A stretch of 41,422 nt of DNA from an uncultured Candidatus Poseidoniales archaeon (GTDB lineage Archaea; Thermoplasmatota; Poseidoniia; Poseidoniales; Thalassarchaeaceae): positions 1 to 41,422 of the forward strand of contig CACGHY010000009.1 of assembly GCA_902573085.1 (NCBI GenBank). Reading direction: 5' to 3'. The notes under the pieces are model-generated. The model had not been told where the DNA came from. It saw only the letters and a list, made by a program, of their open reading frames with translations, and made no database searches. Position 1 is the first letter of the stretch. The number at the start of each line of letters is the position of its first letter. The translations under genes and the position numbers were made by a program. Positions 34,222 through 41,422 of this stretch are shown here, one piece after another.

Positions 34222-37200
34222 ATGAATGAAAATGCAACAAGATCAGTAAATCTGACACTGCTAATGATTGTCTCGGTTTGCCTACCGATGCTAGGGGCCC
34301 TAGATGCCCCAGCAGAGCTCGACAGAGCCGGTGAGCGAAGCGAGACCCTCGCCAACTGTCAGGGGAACGACGCCTGCAGGGGTGTGGATGCCGGTACAAC
34401 ACTGGATACCTACATCAACCTGACAGACGACTTCTCGTGGACCGGTGAGGAGACGATATCCTACTACGGAGACGAGTATAACGCCACTGGCTACTCCTCT
34501 ACCAGTGCCGATAACCACGACGGGTACATCCTAGATCTGCCCGTGGGTTACGGATTCACCGCCGAGGTCGTATGGAACCACACTGGCGCTTCCTTCTGGG
34601 AAAACTACGCTTTCATGCTGTCTTTGAGCCCAGGTGACGGTTGTGCGACAAACTGGGGAGCATGCGACTGGGGATACCACTACTACTCCACAACAGGCAA
34701 CCTCCTGATGGGGACCGACGGGGAGATGGAAGGGGGCCTCTATGGGGATTGGTACGACGCAAACCCACCAATCGACCTGGTCGGGGAGCCTGCAGTAATC
34801 TACGTCTGGTGCTACTACTGCTTCCAGTCCGGAGTATCCATGGACTACACCCTGAACATAACGGTGTGGACCGGAGACGGAGGAGCGAAGGGAGACGAAA
34901 CCTCTCCCCAGTACAACATACTTCTCGACATGCCCGACGAGCCATCCTCATGGAGCTACCAGTCAGGTACCTTCGAACTATCAGCCGGGCAGTCGGCCGA
35001 CCTAGTCTCGACCTCCTGCGACGTCTGGTGCACCCCAGAGACCTCGGTGGACGTAACGAAGCCCGATGGCTCGACCGAGTCATTCTACCCCGCGGACTAC
35101 TTCACGGGATGGATGGCCACCTACACCGACGAGGGAGAGTACACCGTAGAGAAGTACGACAGTTACGGCGACGGTGGAATGGGCCTCACAGTAGGAATAA
35201 ACGTAGGTAACTTCAGCTCACTGCTATCTGTGGACGACTTCGTGTACGAAGATATGGCGTCCGGTCACGTAGACTCCACAGACACATCAGACATCTACGC
35301 AGTCTGGCTACCTGAGAACTACAAGGCCAACGTCACCCTGCACTGGGAAAACAGCGCTGACCTGGATCTACAGCTTTACTCTGACTACGACGCAGCAACC
35401 GAGACCCTGTCCGGCATGTTCGACTACTCCTGGTTCGACCAGCCCGAGTTCATCGACATCGGGCAGCTTGGAGAAGCGACAATGTTCTTCGCAGAGGTCA
35501 TCCACTACAGCGGACCATCCTCGGGATACATCCTGGAATACCAAACGGAGCCAGGAGCACCTCCTCCATGCTTCTTCCAGGACGACGGCAAGGCTCCCGG
35601 AGAAGGGGTCTTCACCGGAAGCGGGGAAGACGCCTCAGAAGGCCAATTCAGTCCTGATGACGCACCTATCAACGTCACTGGCCTGTCAGACTCCGACGGA
35701 AACGGCGTTTTCCAGGGCATGATGTGCGCTGGATACGACGAGACTGACTGGTACGAGATTACCGTCCCAGCAGGCGACGGACTCTATGCCACACTAGAGT
35801 GGCCAGAGGGCATCGACTCCAACTTCAACGACACGATCGAGATCGAGGGCGACATAAGTTTCGCCATGTACATGGACAACACGTACGGATTCTTTTCCGT
35901 CGTGAGCTCCTCGTACGGGTTCCACCCGCAGGCACTCGCCACAAACGAGTCCAACTTTTACGCCAACAACCTCGGAGTCGACACCACTCTCTACATTAGG
36001 CTTCAACTAGCCGAAATGACAGAGGACTACGAGAGCAACTACACAGTGAGGTTCTCGATTTACAACGCTACTATGGAGCCATGGCAGATGGCCTGCCAGA
36101 ACGATGCAGGACTCGCCCCCATCGGAGAATGCCTCGATGCAGGCAGCAGCTACACCGAGTCGGTGAACCTGACCACGGTTAACCAGACGTTCACCGGGTG
36201 GGGCCACGACAGCCTTGACACCTACGACTACTACAGGATCTACTTGCCTGAGAACTACGCTTTCGAGGTCTGCGTGGAGTTCCCAGTGCAGAACGACGTC
36301 GACCTGAACCTGTACTACGTCAACCCGACATACGGGTGGCTGTCCACAGTAGCGTCTTCCAGTACAACGGCCAACCCAGAGTGCGCTTGGGCCCAGTACG
36401 ACGACGCAAACCAGGACATCTTCATCAGAGTCTGGACGGACAAAGGGTCCGGTGACTACGAGGTAACAATCACCCTAGCCACGCCCGGGCTCGAACCAGG
36501 CGGCAACCAGGACGACTGCGGAATTGCCGGGTCAGTACCCGGAGGAGACGCTGCGGACCTGGTCTACCCAGGTGCATGGAGCGGCCACACCTTCACCAAC
36601 CAGAGCACACAAGCCGATCTGGACCCACTCGACGAGAACGGCACCCTCAGGGAGTACTGGGAGGGCGGTGTCTGCACGGGATGGGTCTCCTACGCATGGG
36701 ACCGCTACGATATGTACAGCATATCCGTACCAGAAGGACACTACGTGAACATAGAGTACGACATGGACCTCGAGGGAGAGGGAGACCCCTCCACCTACCA
36801 CGCGGTATACATGCTGATGTGCCAGAACCAACACATGGCGTGCGCTTTCCCCAACAACGGCGCGTTCTTCGTAGACACAGATTCAGGATACGGAATGGAC
36901 GAACTCGAGCAGAACTCGGGACTATGGCCTGTGGGCACGCTCCACAACGCATCGGGTTGCGACACAGCATTCCCCAACCCGGTTTGCGCGGCAAACGGCT
37001 GGGACGCTACCAACGCGGTCTCTGACACTGCCGGTTGGGTCTACATCTACATCTACACATGCTGCACCAGCGCACCTGACCACATGTACGAGATGAACAT
37101 CACCTTCGCTCCTCTCTCGGAGCTAGAGGGCGGTTCCCAGAACGACGCCAATTCCGGAATGGACGCAGGCCCAGGGCCCGCTACGGCGATACACGTCAAC

Positions 37201-39570
37201 GACTACGTCAACACCACGAACAACACCCTGTCGTTCGATGGGTGGAACATGGCCAGCTTGGACTCGACTGACAGGTACACCTTCGACGTTCCCGCTAACC
37301 ACGGGGTCAACATCGAACTGAGCGCAGGCTACGACGTCCCGGACGTCTGGATGATCCTGGACATATTCGACTCGTCCTGGAGCCAGATCGGAATGTCGGC
37401 ATACACCCCAGGGGGGCAGACATTCAACACAACGACAGTCGCCTCGCCAGTAGACTCATGGATGGGCATAGGGGTGAGGAACTGGGGTAACTACGACACC
37501 ACGGGCACCAACTACACGGTCAACGTGACATTCTACACCCTTGACGCCGACGGAGACGGCTGGCTGGACCAGTTGGAGATCGACTGCGGAACAGACCCCA
37601 ATGACGCCAACAGCACACCGCTCGACACCGACGGCGACGGAATTTGCGACTCGCTAGACGATGACATCGACGGTGACGGAATAGGCAACGACCTCGACGA
37701 GATGCCTCTCGACGAGAACGGCTCCTCCGACCTAGACGGAGACGGAGTAGCCGACGATGTGGACCCAGACATCGATGGCGATGGATGGTCAAACATCGCG
37801 GAGCAGATCTGCCTAGGCGCATCGAGCATGGCACACATGGACGCGAACGTCACTCCGGGTGACTATGACGAAGACGGCCTGTGCGACATCACCTCGGGCT
37901 CCGACCTGGAGCACAACTCCGCCAGCACATACCTGGACTCAGACGGTGATGACGACGGCACGGACGACGAGACGGACGCCTTCGACTTCGACGAGTGCGC
38001 AGACACCGACACCGACAGGGACGGATTGCCAGACTCAATCGACACTGGGCTGCTCGACGAATCCGGCAACAGCATCTGCCTACCGGAGACCCCTACGAAC
38101 CTCACAGAGGACACGGACGACGATGGGGATGGCTACGAGGACCTATACGAGACAGACTGCGGAAGCGACCCACTCCTCGCAATGGAGATGCCAACCGACA
38201 ACGACGGCGACGACCTGTGCGACGTGCTGGACGTGGACGACGACAACGACGGCGTCAACGACACCGACGACCTGTGGCCATTGGACTACACTGAGTGGTC
38301 CGACAGCGACGGCGACGGGCAGGGGGACAACAGGGACATGGACGACGACAACGACGGATGGTGGGACTCCTGCGACCAGAGCGCATGGATGGCCGCCCAG
38401 AACTCGAGCCTGAACAACCCCTCCTACGTAGAGGGAGTCAACTACTTCTCGGGTCAGCCCGGCGGAATAGCCAGCAACTGCCCAGGACACACGGACGCCT
38501 TCCCGACGGACGGCTCCGAGTGGATAGACACCGACGGCGACGGAGTCGGCAACAACGCCGACATAGACGACGACGGGCAGATCTCAGGAAGCGCCGAGGC
38601 CCCAGGGAACAACGACTGGACAGACGCCGAGGAGATTGCCTGCGGTACTGACCCACTAGACCACACGAGCGTCCCAGCGGACAACGACGGAGACTACATC
38701 TGCGATGCAGTCGACACGGATGACGACGGCGACGGCGTTCCCGACGAGCTGGATGCCTTCCCGATGGACGAGACCGAGGCCGCTGACGCGGATGGCGACG
38801 GAGTCGGTGACGCAACGGACGACGACGACGACGATGACGGCTGGACCGACATCGCAGAGGCATCCTGCCTTACCGACCCAATGGACACCATGGACGTCCC
38901 CTCGGACAACGACGGGGACGGCGAGTGCGACCTGACTGACGCCGACGACGACAACGACGGAGTGATCGACCTGGATGACGCGTTCCCGAACAACCCGTTC
39001 GAGAGGCAAGACTCCGACGGAGACGGAATCGGCGACAACACCGACAACGACGACGACGGCGATGGATGGCTGGATGCCCAGGAGGTCGCTTGCGCCAACG
39101 CAGGCGGCTCTGGCGACAAGGACTCCGCAGCTGAGATGCCCGTCGACCTAGACAACGACGGCCTATGCGACGCAGTGGACCCAGACGACGACAACGACGG
39201 CTTCCCGGACCCAGCTTGCGTGAACACCGGCATCGGGACCCCATCGCAGCTCGAGTACGTAGAGTGCGCCGAGGGCGACGAGGACAGATTCCCACGGGAC
39301 AGCGCGGAGTGGTTCGACGCAAACGAGGACGAATTGGGGGACAACGCAAACCCAGTCACGCTGATCGACAACGTGATGTTCGATCCCGCACCATACGCGG
39401 GAATCGCGGTGGCGATCGGCGCCGCCGGATACGGCCTGCTGCAGCTGAACAGGAACGCTGGGCAGGGCACAGAGGACGAGGCCGAGGACTACACTGAGGA
39501 GTTCGAGGAGTTCGACTTCGAGGAGGACGACGAGCCATCTGACGAAGAGGAAGATGGAGAGGAGGACTGA
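34222..39570 (+). CDS. Secreted PPC-like / thrombospondin-type-3-repeat giant surface protein, 1,782 aa
   Basis: Exported surface protein, probably a calcium-rigidified stalk. ATG 34222 follows a GTG at 34213 in the same frame. The signal peptide is NLTLLMIVSVCLPMLGALDA. Residues about 45-1100 hold several PPC-like beta domains introduced by QNDA...DAG-type motifs (GNDACRGVDAG, QNDAGLAPIG, SQNDANSGMDAG) with D-Y-Y-x-I-Y-L-P-E-N-Y strands and more Cys than the neighbour. From about 1106 to 1715 run DxDGDG repeats ending DAFPxDxxEW; at least four modules keep the C-x19-C pair. A TM near 1722-1742 (YAGIAVAIGAAGYGLLQL) is followed by a very acidic cytoplasmic tail. The NANPxTxxDNVMxxP segment before the TM matches the neighbouring 1,230-aa protein. 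Function in adhesion or as an S-layer-like structure is inference. Confidence 0.92.
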   Translation: MNENATRSVNLTLLMIVSVCLPMLGALDAPAELDRAGERSETLANCQGNDACRGVDAGTTLDTYINLTDDFSWTGEETISYYGDEYNATGYSSTSADNHDGYILDLPVGYGFTAEVVWNHTGASFWENYAFMLSLSPGDGCATNWGACDWGYHYYSTTGNLLMGTDGEMEGGLYGDWYDANPPIDLVGEPAVIYVWCYYCFQSGVSMDYTLNITVWTGDGGAKGDETSPQYNILLDMPDEPSSWSYQSGTFELSAGQSADLVSTSCDVWCTPETSVDVTKPDGSTESFYPADYFTGWMATYTDEGEYTVEKYDSYGDGGMGLTVGINVGNFSSLLSVDDFVYEDMASGHVDSTDTSDIYAVWLPENYKANVTLHWENSADLDLQLYSDYDAATETLSGMFDYSWFDQPEFIDIGQLGEATMFFAEVIHYSGPSSGYILEYQTEPGAPPPCFFQDDGKAPGEGVFTGSGEDASEGQFSPDDAPINVTGLSDSDGNGVFQGMMCAGYDETDWYEITVPAGDGLYATLEWPEGIDSNFNDTIEIEGDISFAMYMDNTYGFFSVVSSSYGFHPQALATNESNFYANNLGVDTTLYIRLQLAEMTEDYESNYTVRFSIYNATMEPWQMACQNDAGLAPIGECLDAGSSYTESVNLTTVNQTFTGWGHDSLDTYDYYRIYLPENYAFEVCVEFPVQNDVDLNLYYVNPTYGWLSTVASSSTTANPECAWAQYDDANQDIFIRVWTDKGSGDYEVTITLATPGLEPGGNQDDCGIAGSVPGGDAADLVYPGAWSGHTFTNQSTQADLDPLDENGTLREYWEGGVCTGWVSYAWDRYDMYSISVPEGHYVNIEYDMDLEGEGDPSTYHAVYMLMCQNQHMACAFPNNGAFFVDTDSGYGMDELEQNSGLWPVGTLHNASGCDTAFPNPVCAANGWDATNAVSDTAGWVYIYIYTCCTSAPDHMYEMNITFAPLSELEGGSQNDANSGMDAGPGPATAIHVNDYVNTTNNTLSFDGWNMASLDSTDRYTFDVPANHGVNIELSAGYDVPDVWMILDIFDSSWSQIGMSAYTPGGQTFNTTTVASPVDSWMGIGVRNWGNYDTTGTNYTVNVTFYTLDADGDGWLDQLEIDCGTDPNDANSTPLDTDGDGICDSLDDDIDGDGIGNDLDEMPLDENGSSDLDGDGVADDVDPDIDGDGWSNIAEQICLGASSMAHMDANVTPGDYDEDGLCDITSGSDLEHNSASTYLDSDGDDDGTDDETDAFDFDECADTDTDRDGLPDSIDTGLLDESGNSICLPETPTNLTEDTDDDGDGYEDLYETDCGSDPLLAMEMPTDNDGDDLCDVLDVDDDNDGVNDTDDLWPLDYTEWSDSDGDGQGDNRDMDDDNDGWWDSCDQSAWMAAQNSSLNNPSYVEGVNYFSGQPGGIASNCPGHTDAFPTDGSEWIDTDGDGVGNNADIDDDGQISGSAEAPGNNDWTDAEEIACGTDPLDHTSVPADNDGDYICDAVDTDDDGDGVPDELDAFPMDETEAADADGDGVGDATDDDDDDDGWTDIAEASCLTDPMDTMDVPSDNDGDGECDLTDADDDNDGVIDLDDAFPNNPFERQDSDGDGIGDNTDNDDDGDGWLDAQEVACANAGGSGDKDSAAEMPVDLDNDGLCDAVDPDDDNDGFPDPACVNTGIGTPSQLEYVECAEGDEDRFPRDSAEWFDANEDELGDNANPVTLIDNVMFDPAPYAGIAVAIGAAGYGLLQLNRNAGQGTEDEAEDYTEEFEEFDFEEDDEPSDEEEDGEED

Positions 39571-39574
39571 TAAT

Positions 39575-41422
39575 ATGGAAAAAGCAACACAGACAGCAAG
39601 AACGCTGCTTATGGTGGCCATGATGATAGCGGCAGCTATCGTCCCAATGGCTCCCGAGGCAGTAGAACTACGAGATGAAGCCAAGGCAATGGGGGCGTCT
39701 ATTTCGACCGACGTCACCAGCCTGACCCTGGACGAGGGCGGTTCCAATTGGTACGAGATATCGCTGGACGAGGCACCTGATGGCACTCTAGTCATCACGC
39801 CCTCTTCCGACCACTCGGCAGTCACCGTGGACCCCTCGTACATCAAGTTCACGAAGCTCAACTGGGACATGCCGCAGTACGTGTATGTGGACATCACCGA
39901 CACGGATGACGACGCAGTCAACACCACGGCAACCATATCCCACACGATCTCAGGTACGGACACCGTCTTTTCGAGCGCGACACTTGCCGATGTCTCGGTA
40001 ACCGGAGTCGACCACGACGTCGACTTCGACGGTGACGGCCTGCACGACGGAGTCGATACGGACGATGACGGAGATGGGACCGCGGACGAATCAGACGACT
40101 TCCCATACGACGCAGCCGAGGACACCGACACCGACGGCGACGGGATCGGCAACAATGCCGACCTGGACGACGACGGAGACGGCACCAACGACACCGACCA
40201 GGGCGACGGAGCCGTGGACGCATTCCCATTGGACGCTTCCGAGGACACCGACACCGACGGCGACGGAACCGGAGACAACGGGGACGCTTTCCCCGATGAC
40301 GCATCCGAGGACACCGACACCGATGGCGACGGAACCGGAGACAACGCCGACATAGACTCCGATGGCGACACTGTCAACAACACGGACGAGGAAGCCGGTT
40401 GCGAGCTGCTAGCGGACTGCGACGGTGACGGGACCGGCGACGCTACAGACGCCTTCGACAACGACGCTACCGAGACCGCGGACGCAGACGGAGACGGCGT
40501 CGGCGACAACAGCGACTGGGACTCCACCGACGAGAACGAGACGCTGGACACGGATAACGACGGGGTCGGGAACAACGAGGACACAGACGACGACGGCGAT
40601 GCGGTCGCTGACGCGGACGACGCCTTCCCCCTCGACTCCACCGAGACAGTCGACACGGACGGCGACGGGATCGGCAACAACGCCGACCTGGACGACGACG
40701 GCGACGGCACCAACGACACCGACCAGGGCGACGGCGCCGTGGACGCATTCCCATTGGACGCGTCCGAGGACACCGACACCGATGGCGACGGAACAGGGGA
40801 CAATGCAGACGCATTCCCCGATGACGACTGCGCGGACACGGACACTGACGGAGACGGCGCTCCTGACTCGGTCTGCGCGGCGGACGACTTCAACACGGGA
40901 TGGAACACCGATTCCGGGACCGGAATCAGCGCCATATCCATAGACGCTACCACTGGAGAGCCATCCATCACGATAGGCGAGGAATTCGAGACCAACGACA
41001 CTGACTCATCCTGCGATGCATCGATCACATGGCACACATACAGCGATGCCACGGGATGGGAGTACGTCGATGCGAGCGGCCTATGCAATGGCGATACTTA
41101 CGAGGTCGGGGACACCCTGACCTGCCTATCCACATCGGGTTGCACCGGCTTCGACAACTACCGGGCGACACTCGTAGGAAACGGGACCGGAACGTCCGTG
41201 GCCCACACAGGCCTTTCGACAAGCCAACCGGCCGACACGGACGACGACAACGACGGCGAGCTGGACACGGCCGAGGCTGCGGGTTGCGAGCTCATAGCGG
41301 ACTGCGATGGCGACGGGTACCTAGACGGGTCTGACGCCTTCGATCTTGACGAAGGCGCTTGGACCGACACCGACGGGGATGGCCTGGCCGACGACATTAT
41401 CGCTGCGGGATCCGGATTCGAG
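39575..41422 (+). CDS. Secreted Calx-beta-like / calcium-repeat surface protein, partial (3' end beyond window)
   Basis: ATG 39575 begins 4 bases after the previous stop, with GGAGAGGAGG about ten bases upstream, so the gene is in operon with the 1,782-aa protein. At least 616 residues remain open to the window edge. A signal peptide (TARTLLMVAMMIAAAIVPMA) is followed by one beta domain (about 35-145) with TLDEGGSNWYEISLDEAP and a closing VSVTGVDHD. This is the layout of Calx-beta-like domains common in adhesins. From about 149 come dense DTDGDGxGDN/DAFPxD repeats, then a Cys-containing beta segment (about 435-550), then more repeats. The repeat style differs from its neighbours: EAGCELLADCDGDG modules replace the C-x19-C pairs. 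Whether it also ends in a membrane anchor cannot be seen. Confidence 0.88.
   Translation, partial: MEKATQTARTLLMVAMMIAAAIVPMAPEAVELRDEAKAMGASISTDVTSLTLDEGGSNWYEISLDEAPDGTLVITPSSDHSAVTVDPSYIKFTKLNWDMPQYVYVDITDTDDDAVNTTATISHTISGTDTVFSSATLADVSVTGVDHDVDFDGDGLHDGVDTDDDGDGTADESDDFPYDAAEDTDTDGDGIGNNADLDDDGDGTNDTDQGDGAVDAFPLDASEDTDTDGDGTGDNGDAFPDDASEDTDTDGDGTGDNADIDSDGDTVNNTDEEAGCELLADCDGDGTGDATDAFDNDATETADADGDGVGDNSDWDSTDENETLDTDNDGVGNNEDTDDDGDAVADADDAFPLDSTETVDTDGDGIGNNADLDDDGDGTNDTDQGDGAVDAFPLDASEDTDTDGDGTGDNADAFPDDDCADTDTDGDGAPDSVCAADDFNTGWNTDSGTGISAISIDATTGEPSITIGEEFETNDTDSSCDASITWHTYSDATGWEYVDASGLCNGDTYEVGDTLTCLSTSGCTGFDNYRATLVGNGTGTSVAHTGLSTSQPADTDDDNDGELDTAEAAGCELIADCDGDGYLDGSDAFDLDEGAWTDTDGDGLADDIIAAGSGFE
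40136..40300 (+). repeat. Internal DNA repeat in the Ca-repeat gene, copy A (165 bp)
   Basis: Aligns without gaps to 40661-40825, with 11 differences by my count. Nearly all are at third codon positions, apart from one Gly-to-Ala change. Offset is 525 bases (175 codons). It lies in the calcium-repeat region of the partial surface gene. Confidence 0.85.
40661..40825 (+). repeat. Internal DNA repeat in the Ca-repeat gene, copy B (165 bp)
   Basis: Second copy of the unit at 40136-40300. The next residues diverge (DDCADTDTDGDG versus DDASEDTDTDGDG), which marks the repeat's edge. Confidence 0.85.

Noticed and set aside
39163-41088. 641-residue open frame on the minus strand, Ser/Pro/Val-rich
   Set aside because: It is the mirror of GAC/GGC-rich calcium repeats in two adjacent plus-strand genes, crosses their boundary, and has a low-complexity composition with no domain.

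Overview
The window reads as archaeal chromosome, most likely a planktonic marine euryarchaeon of the Marine Group II / Poseidoniales (Thermoplasmatota) kind. The archaeal signal is direct: RNA polymerase subunit Rpo11, aEF1B next to a small HVO_2753-like zinc-ribbon gene, a long TruD, a DUF2240-like protein, an archaeal-type RNase P RNA and an archaeal-type asparaginyl-tRNA synthetase. The lineage assignment is an inference from the mix of very large secreted thrombospondin-type-3/PPC proteins, a giant subtilase and acyl-CoA metabolism; a protein search would settle it. Both ends cut through open genes.

Layout. 1-2819 (minus): HEAT-repeat protein, a 95-aa unknown and a DEAD-box RNA helicase in one tight operon. 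2916-6013: DUF2240-like gene convergent with an RND-type exporter. 6125-8240: rpo11-truD (plus) facing a zinc-ribbon-aEF1B pair (minus). 8362-10570: cupin protein, RlmE/FtsJ rRNA methyltransferase (frameshifted) and a sugar-nucleotide epimerase. 10698-14078: a second, larger RND protein. 14083-14382 (minus): RNase P RNA. 14462-18349: ribose-5-phosphate isomerase, tRNA-Lys(CTT), asparaginyl-tRNA synthetase (frameshifted), a small membrane protein and an isovaleryl-CoA-dehydrogenase-type flavoprotein. 18350-23122 (minus): a visibly AT-richer block with one unknown gene and a tandemly duplicated two-gene cassette (12-TM protein plus single-TM-anchored ectodomain protein), next to tRNA-Gln(TTG). 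23337-41422 (plus): a surface/secretome block with a roughly 1,990-aa subtilisin-like protease (frameshifted), 3-hydroxybutyryl-CoA dehydrogenase, and three successive acidic giant proteins built from PPC-like or Calx-beta-like beta domains followed by DxDxDG calcium-binding repeats, the first two with a C-terminal membrane anchor.

How it fits together. The left half is information processing (transcription, tRNA/rRNA modification, translation, RNase P) plus two RND exporters. The right half is cell-envelope biology: a membrane-anchored protease, calcium-stiffened surface stalks and the duplicated membrane cassette. The acyl-CoA dehydrogenase and 3-hydroxyacyl-CoA dehydrogenase suggest branched-chain amino-acid or fatty-acid oxidation, which suits an organism that digests extracellular protein.

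Three otherwise well-conserved genes (rlmE, asnS, the subtilase) each carry one apparent extra base, always inside a G/C homopolymer of 7-9. This points to homopolymer miscalling in the source data more than to real gene loss. The most novel item is the duplicated membrane cassette at 18789-23122, whose families I do not recognise.
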